A stretch of DNA of 64,000 bases from Erinaceus europaeus (Eukaryota > Chordata > Mammalia > Eulipotyphla > Erinaceidae), in assembly GCF_950295315.1 (NCBI RefSeq), contig NC_080181.1, positions 4,280,726 to 4,344,725 of the forward strand. The letters are read 5' to 3'. Shown piece by piece: positions 25,171-34,644 of this stretch. Both the position numbers and the translations under genes were made by a program. The notes under the pieces were generated by a model that saw only the letters and a list, made by a program, of their open reading frames with translations, was not told the origin of the DNA and searched no databases. The stretch's first letter is position 1, and every line of letters begins with the position of its first letter.

Positions 25171-25179
25171 ATTAATCAG

Positions 25180-25221
<42 letters not shown>
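25180..25221. repeat. (TA)n microsatellite
   Basis: About 40 bases of alternating TA end in acacac, directly after the tail of the preceding SINE. The tract is self-complementary. Confidence 0.95.
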
Positions 25222-25224
<3 letters not shown>

Positions 25225-25248
25225 AAAATAAATTCACAAGTAGGTTTA

Positions 25249-25546
25249 AGGATTTTTTTTTAATTTTTTTTTGTAATTTTATTATTTATTTATCTTCCCT
25301 TTTGTTGCCCTTGTTGTCTTTTTATTGTTGTTGTAGTTGTCGTTGTTGGATAGGACAGAGAGAAATGGAGAGAGGAGGGGAAGACAGAGAGGGGGAGAGA
25401 AAGACAGACACCTGCAGACCTGCTTCACCGCCTGTGAAGCGACTCCCCTGCAGGTGGGGAGCCGGGGGCTTGAACCGGGATCCTTATGCCAGTCCTTGCG
25501 CTCAGCGCCACCTGCGCTTAACCCGCTGCGCTACAGCCCGGCTCCC
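25249..25546 (-). repeat. ERI-type SINE (group b), antisense, with target duplication
   Basis: Well-preserved antisense copy: 'cttcccttttgttgcccttg', 'ttggataggacagagagaaatgg', 'cgactcccctgcaggtgggg', reverse B-box 'gggcttgaaccggg', and reverse A-box 'ttaacccgctgcgctacag'. The 14-base duplication cacaagtaggttta flanks it (25235-25248 and 25547-25560). The conserved CpGs suggest a young insertion. Confidence 0.95.
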
Positions 25547-25677
25547 CACAAGTAGGTTTAGACTTTGTGTAAGTAATGCATTCATTACTACTCATTACTT
25601 AGAAACACTGCTAGTAAATTGATGGTTATGGCTTTATGAAAAACAAAAGTGTACAGAGTATTATGAAAGACCTGTCT

Positions 25678-25870
25678 GGGGCGCGGAAGATAGCTGATTT
25701 GGATGGTGTGCCTGGTTTCCCTGTGTACCACCCTAGTTTGAGTCAAGCCCCCACCACACTCGAGATGCTGTGGCACCTTCCCCACCACCCCGAAAAGACC
25801 AGCTTGAAGAGGTGAAGGTCCCAGTCGTCACAAAGAGAGAGAGTGAGACAGAGAGAGAGAGAGGAAGAAA
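25678..25870 (+). repeat. Minor tRNA-derived SINE (group e)
   Basis: The tRNA-like start is 'gggcgcggaagatagctgatttgg', with B-box-like 'tttgagtcaagccccc', 'caccacactcgagatgctgtgg' and an A/G-rich end. It is diverged. Confidence 0.6.
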
Positions 25871-25950
25871 TGGGTGTCTGCCAATGTTCATTGTATCTAT
25901 TTACTGCAGCAAAAGATATCTTGCATTAATTTTTCATAAAAATCCACACT

Positions 25951-26275
25951 AGGGGTCAGTGGTAGTGCAGCAGCTTAAGAGGACATAGTGTGCAAGGGCT
26001 GTGCAGGAACCCGAGCACGTAGTGTGCAAGGGCTGTGCAGGAACCCGAGCACGTAGTGTGCAAGGGCTGTGCAGGAACCCGAGCACGTAGTGTGCAAGGG
26101 CTGTGCAGGAACCCGAGCACGTAGTGTGCAAGGGCTGTGCAGGAACCCGAGCACGTAGTGTGCAAGGGCTGTGCAGGAACCCGAGCACGTAGTGTGCAAG
26201 GGCTGTGCAGGAATCCCAACCAGATCTGCAGGTGTCTGTCTTTCCCACTTCTCTCAATTCCAAAAAAAAAAAAAA
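25951..26275 (+). repeat. ERI-type SINE carrying an expanded internal minisatellite
   Basis: The SINE starts 'ggggtcagtggtagtgcagcagcttaagaggac' (A-box region) and ends 'agatctgcaggtgtctgtctttccc' plus a poly-A tail. The DNA between is replaced by the 34-bp array at 25979-26214. The B-box and the 'ccccacctgcaggggag' part are missing, so the copy is also internally deleted. Confidence 0.85.
25979..26214. repeat. 34-bp minisatellite, about seven copies
   Basis: The unit gtgcaagggctgtgcaggaa followed by cccgagcacgtagt (34 bases) recurs with starts at 25990, 26024, 26058, 26092, 26126, 26160 and 26194. Internal copies are identical. The first unit has a variant lead-in (gaggacatagt) and the last diverges at 'gaatcccaacc'. 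The unit corresponds to the SINE's region between A and B boxes. Because copies are identical, the expansion should be recent. Confidence 0.95.
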
Positions 26276-26357
26276 CTACTCATTTGCTTCTGAATGTTGG
26301 TTATAAAACTACTGAATACTTACTTTTGTTTCTATCACCTTTATGAGGCAGTTTATG

Positions 26358-26496
26358 GGGTTTGGGAAGTGGCACAGCTAGTTAAGGACCTGGATTTGGG
26401 TCTCCCCCCACACCTGCAGTGAGAACTGCTTCATAAGCAGTCTGCAGCGCTCTCTCGTGCTCTCTCTCCCTTTCTCTCTCTCTTTCTCTCTCTCTA

Positions 26497-26527
<31 letters not shown>

Positions 26528-26545
26528 CTCCCCCCTTCACTCTCC
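26358..26545 (+). repeat. ERI-type SINE, diverged, with (TC)n expansion
   Basis: The body reads 'gggaagtggcacagctagttaagg', 'gatttgggtctccccccacacctgcag', 'aactgcttcataagcagtctgcag'. Its pyrimidine tract has grown into (TC)n and then TATATA (26455-26527). Confidence 0.75.
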
Positions 26546-26644
26546 CCCCTCCCCTTCAACTTCTCTGTGACTCACACACAAAACAATGTGGATGGTCACA
26601 AATGCTGTGCTCATTTTGTACGGCAGCCTCTTTTCCCACCTAAG

Positions 26645-26785
26645 TTTTTTATTATTATTATTTATTTACAAAAAGGAAACAATGGCTAAACCATAGGATA
26701 AGAGGGGTACAACTGCACACAGTTCCCACCACCAGAGCTCCTTATCCCATCCCCTTCCCTGACAGCTTCCCTATTCTTTAACCTA
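26645..26785 (-). mobile_element. L1-like 3' region, short 5'-truncated copy
   Basis: Reverse tail 'ttttttattattattatttatttac', 'ggataagaggggtacaactgc', 'ttcccaccaccagagctcc' and 'cttccctgacagcttccctattctttaacc'. Only the terminal 140 bases are present. Confidence 0.75.
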
Positions 26786-26997
26786 AGTTTGAATCCAGCA
26801 CATCACTTTTATAAGCATATACAAAGTTTGAAGGAAATGCAATGCAGTAAACCCAGAAAAGCAAACTTTGCTATGTTTCAAACTAGAAACATCAAATTCA
26901 AGAAGGATACCGAATAATTAGTACAACTTTTCTGGCAGAAACTGGAAAATTAAAATAGAAGGTCAGAGTAAATGAAAGGGAAAAATAAAACAAGGTG

Positions 26998-27215
26998 TTT
27001 ATTATTATTATTATTATTATTATTATTTTGTTCATACTTTGGCTTCACCACTCTGGGCCAACTTTTTCAGACAGAAAGGCTGGGGGAAGACCACAGCACT
27101 GAAGCTTCCTCCAACAGGGTGGGGCAGTGCTTGAACGGAAATCCCTGGACCTCTCTTTACCCCACTTTTAAATACAGCGCTGCACGGGCAACATAGAGCA
27201 GCACCTTTCCTGGGA
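26998..27215 (-). repeat. (TTA)n microsatellite and minor SINE (group e), antisense
   Basis: Ten TTA units (26998-27028) form the reverse tail of a SINE reading 'agaccacagcactgaagcttcctcc', 'gtggggcagtgcttgaacgg' and 'acagcgctgcacgggcaac'. Confidence 0.65.
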
Positions 27216-28300
27216 GACGGATTTATCCAGCAGGTTCTGGTCCTTCAGCTTCCTCCCAGTCAGCTTTGTTTTAGCTCAGTGCCAATGAGAGAAAGCAATG
27301 TCTGCACACCCTGGTCAAAACACAATTTCCTTATAAGTTGTTTCACTCAAAGACATTTCCCAACACCCTAAAAATGACTTCACTTTGATGTAGCTAATTT
27401 CTTCTCCCTGGTGCCCATTATTTGTTGTCTGTGAATGGGGTCTCTTGGTTCAAGTTGAGACCATCTCTGGAAAGATCCAAGCTTCATATTCACCAGTTGT
27501 TGAAAGTTAAAAACTTTTTTGAAGAAAACTTTTGCCTTGAGGAATTTGCATGTTATGTAGCTAGTCATGATCATCTGCATTAATAGTTTTTTTTCTTTGA
27601 GATACAGGATCATAAAATAAAAATATACCTTTGTTTCAATAGCTTTTTTATGATGTATTTTTATGTGCTTTCTTGGCTCTTTCAGTTTTTATCAAAGATA
27701 TACAATGTTTCCTTCTTTTGTGAAAGTCACAAAGGAACCATAACTGTATATATTTTCACATCAGATGTAAAATTCATATCTCACTTGTGACTTATGCAAG
27801 GAAAATAGGAAGTTCCATTAGACAGACCCACAATTTGTCTGTGAATGGTGATTTGCAGCTGGGGAGTACTTTCCTCTGACATCATTAAATCTTTACAGGG
27901 AAGTATTCCTTCTGACTTGACAGATTCTACACATTACCTTATCATTTGTATAAAAATCATCTTTAAAAATGCCTCTAATGACTTCAACAATGGCCAAAGT
28001 TCATCCAATACTTTTTTTTACTTACTGGAACTACATTTGGAGGCACATTTTATCCTGTCACTTTGTCAGCGCGTAACAGAAAGCTTATGCTACAATTTCA
28101 ATGTGACTTCACATAGTTTCTGACTGTTACTAAGAGATTTTTGAGCCAACTGAATAATGCCATTCTACATAGAGCATTAGTTAAAGTAACTCCATTATCT
28201 TCTTTAGTTACATTGCTTCTTCTACATTAAAATCAAAGTGTGTGGTTAAATAGATATAGTCAAATGCACAGTTGAACAGATAAAATTTCGACAGACGCAA

Positions 28301-28635
28301 GTAGAGGAAACGAGAATTGTAATGTGCTTATCTATCAAAGCTAGCATTCTACTAGCATTCCTACTAGCATTCCTACTAGCATTCCTACTAGCATTCCTAC
28401 TAGCATCCCTACTAGCATCCCTACTAGCATCCCTACTAGTAGAGGAAACGAGAATTGTAATGTGCTTATCTATCAAAGCTAGCATTCTACTAGCATTCCT
28501 ACTAGCATTCCTACTAGCATTCCTACTAGCATTCCTACTAGCATCCCTACTAGCATCCCTACTAGCATCCCTACTAGCATCCCTACTAGCATCCCTACTA
28601 GCATTCCTACTAGCATTCCTACTAGCATCCCTACT
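28301..28635. repeat. 12-bp minisatellite with a 138-bp higher-order duplication
   Basis: Two arrays of a 12-base unit, ctactagcatTC/CC alternating (variants cattcctactag and catccctactag), each preceded by the same lead-in (gtagaggaaacgagaattgt, then atgtgcttatctatcaaagc). The lead-ins start at 28301 and 28439, giving a 138-base higher-order period. The first array ends near 28438 and the second at about 28634. The variant order (cattc units first, then catcc units) is preserved in both blocks, so the block was duplicated after the arrays formed. Since 12 is a multiple of 3, long open frames result on both strands. Confidence 0.95.
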
Positions 28636-28769
28636 CATCTTTATAGTACAGATTTTAGCTGCACACTTCTTTTCAACTTGTACCCTCACTTTCACGTGAT
28701 TGTTGGAAAGATGTTCTCCTTAAATAATTGTCTGATATTAGTCTGGTTAAAACTATGTAACTTCAGTTT

Positions 28770-28992
28770 TGTTTTTTTTTTTGCCTCCAGGGTTATCGCT
28801 GGGGCTTAATGCCTGACTGTGAATCCACTGTTCCTGTGGCCACTTTTTTGATTTTTTTTTTATAGGACAGAGAAATTGAGAGTGGAGGGGAAGATAAAGA
28901 GATAAAGATAGACATCTGCAGATCTGCATCACCACTTGCAAAGTGACCCCCCTGCAGATGGAAAGGAAGCTCGAACTGAGATCCTTGCTACA
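28770..28992 (-). repeat. ERI-type SINE (group c), antisense, truncated
   Basis: 'gcctccagggttatcgctggggctt', 'gaatccactgttcctgtggcc', 'ataggacagagaaattgagag', 'gacatctgcagatctgcatcacc' and 'cccccctgcagatgg'. The match stops after 'gctcgaactgagatccttg', so the tRNA-like 5' end is missing. Confidence 0.85.
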
Positions 28993-29982
28993 GTTCTTTC
29001 AGATAATTTCTAACCCTAAATGCCCACCAAAACAAACAAACAAACAGACAAAAGAATCATCTTTTATTATACATGTGCCATTTGAAAACAAGAAAGTTTG
29101 GCTGGTTTCTCTAGGTAGTCATGAACAGCATGATGAGTTCGAGGCACCTACAGGCCCAAGAATAAGCACCAGTAGCAATCTGGAGCCCCTTGCTTGATTT
29201 GACAATAGCATGCATGGAACACTGAATGCAGAAATCCTTTCAAAAAATTTTCTAGCCATACTATCTGTGGCCTTCACAATGTCCACATTCCAAAGCCCGT
29301 AATAACAAAGAGGCACACATATTAGGAAATAAGTGGAAGTAAATAGCAATACAGCCTCACGATTTGAAGACACTTGTTTCTGAAAGGAGTGTGTGCTCTG
29401 TAGAGAAGCCAGTAACTTCTGCACGCCATGTGGTGTAGCGTATCGGGCTGTGTAAAGGTCTGCCAACTGAGTTCATGCATGGGGACTTCACTGCCAGGAG
29501 GATGATTTTGCTCTATTTTTTCTTAAAACCATCTCTATCTGTATTTGACTCATCTCTGTCTATTCTAAGGAGGCCATCGGTTCCTTAAGGCATTATGCCA
29601 TTCACTTTATTGAGCTTCACTGCTAGAACAACTCTACTATGTCCTGAAGACTTAAAATGGCTTTACTAAGAGAGTTCATGAGCAGAGAGAAGGGTCGTCT
29701 TGCCACTTCACCATAACTGCTCTCACCAGAGCTCTCTTCCTTTTGCTTCCTGAGCTGCCTCCTTCTCTTTTCCATTAAAGGTATCGAAGTCCAGTTTTAT
29801 AGCACTTCTAACAGAGGTGTTTCCCCATGCCCCCTCCCTTCCAGCTCAAATCCTGGACCTACTCATCCCTTGCCCACAGTTATAAATGCTTAAACAGGAA
29901 GGAGTCATATAATCAGTGTGCATACCATTTCAAAGACATTGCATTTTTAGTGGCTTTGTGTTCTTTGAAAAACAAATCACTG

Positions 29983-30135
29983 GGGCTGGGTGGGGGGAGG
30001 ATAGATAGCATAATGGTTATGCAAAGAGACTCATAATAGTTCATTCACACCTGAGGCCCCGTCACCCCAGGTTCAATTCACCATAAGCCAGAGCTGAACA
30101 ATACTTTGGTTAAATAATAATGATAAACTAAAATA
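29983..30135 (+). repeat. tRNA-derived SINE (group d)
   Basis: 'ggggctgggtggggggagg', 'atagatagcataatggttatgc', 'ccccaggttcaattcaccataagccagagctgaac' and an A-rich end. Confidence 0.85.
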
Positions 30136-30954
30136 AAAAAGAGAACTGCCTCACTCAACTTTGACTAGTGATGTTGCCGGGGATAAAACTGAGGCCTCTT
30201 TCACTCAGCCCTGTGCATCCTCCACACCCCAAGAGACTACAAATCAGGAATGTGTGTACCAGCAATTTTGACTTGACCACGACTGTTTGAGATGATATGT
30301 TCTTAGGCCAACAATTAAAAGTCTTTCTATAATTGCATTTAGTGAGTCCTCAAACACAAAAAAGGAAAATTATGTGACGATTGGAAACTGAAGAAAAAAA
30401 GATGTGAAAAATTGGTGTTTTTTTTTCAGTGAATTTTTATTTTTTGTAAAATTTTGTATTATAATGAGGACAAATATAATCTGGATGTCTAAAAGTAACA
30501 TCAACAGGTTATAATTTATTATTCTAAAAAAATCTGCTTGTCAGTGGGACCGTTCTTTTCTGTTAAATTATGTAATTATGTAGTTTAATTAACTTGAAGA
30601 AACTGTTGAATAGAAGAAACGTAATGTACAGCTTCAGATTCATTTGTTCTCCACAGATGAAAATCATTATTACTGTATAGTTCAGTAGTAGAAAGTGAAT
30701 GACTTTACACAGACTATTTTAAATGTCTATCAGATACAAAACCGAAAGCAGAGTTCAATTGTGGAAGCTAACACACAAGCATTTTGTGATAATAAAGCCC
30801 CCCGATGAAGATAAAATAAATATATATATATATTCCAATATCAGGCCATCTTCCTTTTTACTCTGATAATCTGAGACATCTTGTGGAAGGTATCCATTTA
30901 GATAGTCCAAATTCTGTTAGTAAAATAACAGGAGCAAGTATTAAGCATAACTCT

Positions 30955-31080
30955 TCGAATAGGACAGTCAAGACAGCTCATCTGGGAGGGAGCTTGGCCC
31001 CCACTGCACTGGGGAAAGCTTTGGTTTTGTGTTGTCTTCCTGTCTGTGTCTGTCAGTCTGAAAAAGTCAGCATATATTAG
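30955..31080 (+). repeat. Minor tRNA-derived SINE (group e), 5' truncated
   Basis: 'aagacagctcatctgggagggagcttgg', 'cccccactgcactggggaaagctttgg', 'gtgtctgtcagtctgaaaaagtcagc'. It supplies the cleanest view of the group e body in this window. Confidence 0.65.
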
Positions 31081-31727
31081 TGAAGTTCGAGAGAACAAGC
31101 CCCCAATAAACCCTTAAACAGTAGGATCTTATTGAAACAATCATGTCTCAGGCGCTTTCTCTGTATTAACCTCTTTTTCCACGAGTCATTTTCCTTCTCC
31201 CTAAAAAAAAACTGTGTACTTATTATATATTTATATATTGTTTTTTATATATTATCTTTTGGTGAGAAATTCACTACTTTTTATAGATCTGATAATAACT
31301 TTCCATTTCACTTTCTGAAAGACTATTCACTAGAAACAGAATTTCAGGTTTATAGTTTTCTATTATCCCCCTCCAAGTACCCTGACCTTAACTAATCCAG
31401 CACCATTTTCTCTGCTTCCATTTTTGCTTTTGGAATGGCAGTAAACATTATGACCATTGTGTGTGTGTATGTACAATCTGCTGTCCTCCATGACTGTGAC
31501 TAGTATATGTCGTTGGTGCTCTGTGATCTCGGTCATGCTTAGTGTGTGTTGTGCTACTAGTATGTATTCATATCCATCATCAGGGGAATTTTGTTATGTC
31601 ATTCTTCATGTTTTGTATGATTTCCTCTTTTTTGTCTCTTCACTTCTCTGGCTGAATTATTGGTTACATTGTTACATCTTTTAATTTTATATGACATGTC
31701 TACTAACAATTTCGTTATTTCTTTTTG

Positions 31728-32147
31728 TAAGTTTTTATTTATAAAGTGGAAATATTAACAAGGCCATAGGATAAGAGGGGGTACAATTCCACACAATTCC
31801 TACCACCAGAACTCCGTATCCAAACCCTCCCTTGAAAGCTTTCCTATTCTTTATACCTCTGGGAGTATGGACCCAGGGTCATGATAGGGTGCAGAAGGTG
31901 GAAGGTCTGGCTTCTGTAATTGCTTCCCTGATGAACATGGGCGGGCGTTGGCAGGCCAAGCCATTCTCCCAGCCTGTCTCTCTCTTTCCCTAGTGGGTTG
32001 TATGTCTGGGGAGGCGGGGCTCTAGGACACATTGGTGAGGTCCTCTGTCAAGGGAAGTCTCGGCATCATGGTAGCATCTGGAACCTGGTGGCTGAAAAAG
32101 AGTTAAGATATAAAGTAGAACAAATTGTTGGCTAATCATGAACCTAG
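31728..32147 (-). mobile_element. L1-like 3' region, 5'-truncated copy
   Basis: Reverse A-rich tail 'tttttatttataaagtgg', 'ggataagagggggtacaattcc', 'taccaccagaactccgtatcc', 'ggtgcagaaggtggaaggtctgg', and the end '...attgttggctaatcatgaacc'. About 420 bases, well conserved with the copy at 61477-61976 in the opposite direction. Confidence 0.8.
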
Positions 32148-32499
32148 GTTATTCTTTTCTTTGAGAGAGAGAGAATGGTAAGAGGCCAAAACACTACTCC
32201 ACCATTCATGGAGCTCCTTCAATGCTCTCCTTGGTTCTCCCTTGATGCTAAAACATTGAATTGATAAAGGAGGTAGTTGATTATTAGGGAATTATTAATT
32301 GTCAGAGTTTACAGAAGCAGAGAGTTAGATAAAATTAAAAGTACAAGTAGTTAAATACATTGTCAGTATATTCACTGGTGGCAGACTTGAGTGGGTTGGT
32401 GAGAATGTTTCAGTTTTCTAGACATATGTAGTTCCCCTACTATTTAAGGAGATGGGGATAACCTGGCAACTTTACCAAGCTGTCATCTCATACTGCAAT

Positions 32500-32645
32500 A
32501 CCAAGTCTGTCAAAGCTAGCTTGTGAACAAACCAACTGCCAGCTCACTAGAAAATAATTACAATCCAAAAAAAAAAAAACACCTAAAAACTACAATTACA
32601 CCTTCAAATATAGATGCAAAAATTCTAAACTTAAAAAAGACCATC
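32500..32645 (+). mobile_element. Possible short L1 ORF2 remnant
   Basis: 'atatagatgcaaaaattctaaac' resembles the ORF2 RT block 'NIDAKILN', and the sequence before it is A-rich. No frame survives. Weak. Confidence 0.3.
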
Positions 32646-32654
32646 TCAATGGGT

Positions 32655-32860
32655 CTAGACAGTGGGCAGCCCAGTAGACTACATGTTACTGTACATGAGG
32701 ACAATGTTTAAGCCCCTGGTCCCTGTCTGAAGTGGAGCAGTGTCTTTCTTTATTCCCTCCCCTCTCTGCCCAAGTCTCTGTCTCCTGAAGAGAAAGAAAG
32801 AAAGAAAAAATGCCCATTGGAAGCACGTTATGAAGGCACTCAGCCCTATTGAAAACCCTA
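32655..32860 (+). repeat. tRNA-derived SINE, diverged
   Basis: 'cagtgggcagcccagtagactac', 'ttaagcccctggtccctgtctg', CT tract 'ccctcccctctctgcccaagtctctg', then (GAAA)n and a group c-like 3' part 'ttggaagcacg..aaaccctagaggc'. Confidence 0.55.
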
Positions 32861-33798
32861 GAGGCAAGCCAAAAAAGTCTGTTGTGACATGTATTAGAAA
32901 GCAATGTGCCATTCCAATATAAGGCAATAGAAGCACACAAAAGTCTCATCCTTCCTGGATATGCATAATTAAATAGCAAAAATGTTCAACTCTTTAACCC
33001 AAGTGTTTCAGTTCCATGTATTATCCCAAAGGGTCTAATTGGAAAGGTGTTAAAAATACAGAACTTTTATCATGGCATTGTTAATTGTAGTGAATTGCTA
33101 TCACTACTTTTAAAAAGTAGTGGCAAAGAAGCTTCGGTTTATAGTCAAGTGCATGATAGGCTGGAAGAGGTGTGATTAGTATACACAAAGCTCTTTGTCA
33201 TTTAAAAGAAATAAATCCCAGTAGGCAAGGCAAATAAGGAAAGACCTCTGCAGAAGAGGCATTTAGGACGAGTCTCCCTGGATTAGTAGGATTTTAACAG
33301 ATATGATTGGAAACACAGAGAAATGTGTTTCTGGGTCAGGGGATATGGAAGGAAATAGTGCGAAAGTAAATAGGAAAAGTAGATGGGATCCAGAGCACAA
33401 AGTGCATTAAATATAGATAGTAATAAATAAACCAGTGGAACACAACTGGGAGGCTTGAAACCGATTTAAGTATTTGAGAACCAATTATATGACAAAGACA
33501 ACATTCCAAATATTGTGGGGAAAGGAAAAGAAACAGTTATTATGAGTCAAAATGTATAAAATACTATCTCTGGATTCCTTTCCTAAACTATGAAAGAAGA
33601 GGAAGCTATCTTCCTTGCAATCTAACCACTCGCCAGGCAACCTGCATGAAAAGTGAAGTCTATCAAGCAGCACACGCTCCTTAATTGTGGTTGCGTTTTA
33701 TTGCACTCAGCCTATTAAGTGCTTAAATTGCCAGGTAACAGAATCTATGCTCCTAATGATGGGAAGTGTAATAATGATCTTTTTACTCTGTATTGTAG

Positions 33799-33980
33799 CC
33801 CAGTCCCAGCAATCACATGGATGAAGGTTAACGGCTACATTCCTGGTAAGGCACGTCTGCGGAAATCTCAGGCAGTGCTGGAGATCCCTAATGTGCAGCT
33901 GGATGACAGTGGTGTCTATGAGTGCAGAGCGGAAAACTCTCGTGGCAAAAATTCCTTCCGTGGACAGCTACAAGTATACA
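33799..33980 (+). CDS. CNTN6: Contactin-6 exon B: second half of Ig-like domain 3
   Basis: This 182-base exon has acceptor tgtattgtag|cc and donor aca|gtaagt. One base completes the Asn codon begun in exon A. Then come 60 codons beginning [20 protein letters not shown], continuing to [13 protein letters not shown], then [13 protein letters not shown], and ending FRGQLQVY, with one base left for the next codon. The landmarks are those of an I-set Ig domain: the C-strand Trp (ITW), the DDSGVYEC signature with the F-strand cysteine that pairs with the Cys of exon A, and the conserved AENSRGKN loop of contactins. NGYIP and [12 protein letters not shown] fit CNTN6 as I remember it. The frame upstream of the acceptor is open by chance and is not coding. 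Confidence 0.96.
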
Positions 33981-34217
33981 GTAAGTGCTGTAACTCAAGT
34001 ATGTGCTAGTCCCAACTGTCAGACTGATGACACATGTTAATTTTCAGTAAATAAGATTTGGTAGGTACATAAGTACTAGCTGATAATTTATAATTACACT
34101 TTTTTTTTGCATGGCAAATTATCCCATGCATAGAAATGTTTTAGATTAAAAACAAATGAGGATTTGCCAGGATTTTTATACAATGAAAATATATAGTAAT
34201 TTACAATCTCTTTGTCT

Positions 34218-34520
34218 TTTTTTTCTTTATTGGGGGATTAATGGTTTACAGTCCATAGTAAAATAACAATAGTTTATACATGCATACAATTTCTCATTTT
34301 CCACATAAGAGTATAGCCCCCACTAGGTCCTCCTCTGCCATTATATTCTTGGACCTGAACCCTCACACCCCACTCCCAGAGTCTTTTACTTTGGTGCAAT
34401 ACACCAAACCCAGTCCATGCTCTGCATAGTGTTTTCCCTTCTGATCTTGTTCCTCAACTTCTGTCTGTGAGTGATATACCAAATTCATCCTTTTGCTATC
34501 AGTTAAAAATCTCATAACTT
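34218..34520 (-). mobile_element. Retroposon 3' end, family f (second copy at 58655)
   Basis: 'cttttttttctttattgggggattaatggtttacagtcc', 'catgcataca-atttctca', 'cccccactaggtcctcc', 'cagagtcttttactttggtgcaatacac'. It shares this order with 58655-58905. It starts with a reverse A-tail and has no coding frame, which fits a 3' UTR of an L1-type element. Confidence 0.65.
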
Positions 34521-34644
34521 TTGCTAACTTTTCTGCCTTTGGCCTGAATTAAGAATCACAGTTGATAGCCATGGACCACAGTTTGTCCACTGTCTTATCT
34601 TTTGTAAATGCAATTTTATTGAAACAGTAGCCAAGCCATTTTTT

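Larger units (their letters stand above)
3830..33798 (+). other. CNTN6: CNTN6 intron A-B (about 30 kb)
   Basis: The intron runs from gtaagt after exon A to the acceptor ctctgtattgtag before exon B. It is phase 2: the Asn codon is split AA|C. It is filled with SINEs, L1 pieces, a solo LTR and tandem arrays, listed separately. Stretches where I see nothing identifiable: 3830-4900, 7750-12470 (a few weak old-repeat resemblances only, near 8460-8560 and 12245-12340), 12700-13550, 16260-17930, 18080-19260, 19540-20350, 21490-21950, 23010-23860, 24450-24870, 27220-28240, 29000-29970, 30140-30950, 31090-31720, 32150-32500 and 32990-33798. Confidence 0.85.

Noticed and set aside
25979..26214. CRISPR-like array
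   Set aside because: The repeats are contiguous with no spacers, and the setting is a vertebrate intron.
25949..26263. Minus-strand frame of 104 codons with a repeated peptide
   Set aside because: The frame arises from the 34-bp minisatellite within a SINE; similar frames exist in other phases.
28246..28699. Open frames of 149 (minus) and 125 (plus) codons
   Set aside because: They are products of the 12-bp repeat, whose period is divisible by three; the predicted peptides are low complexity and no splice or start context supports them.
33719..33798. Upstream extension of exon B as coding
   Set aside because: The frame is open by chance; the acceptor at 33797-33798 and the split Asn codon fix the exon start, and the upstream residues do not match contactins.
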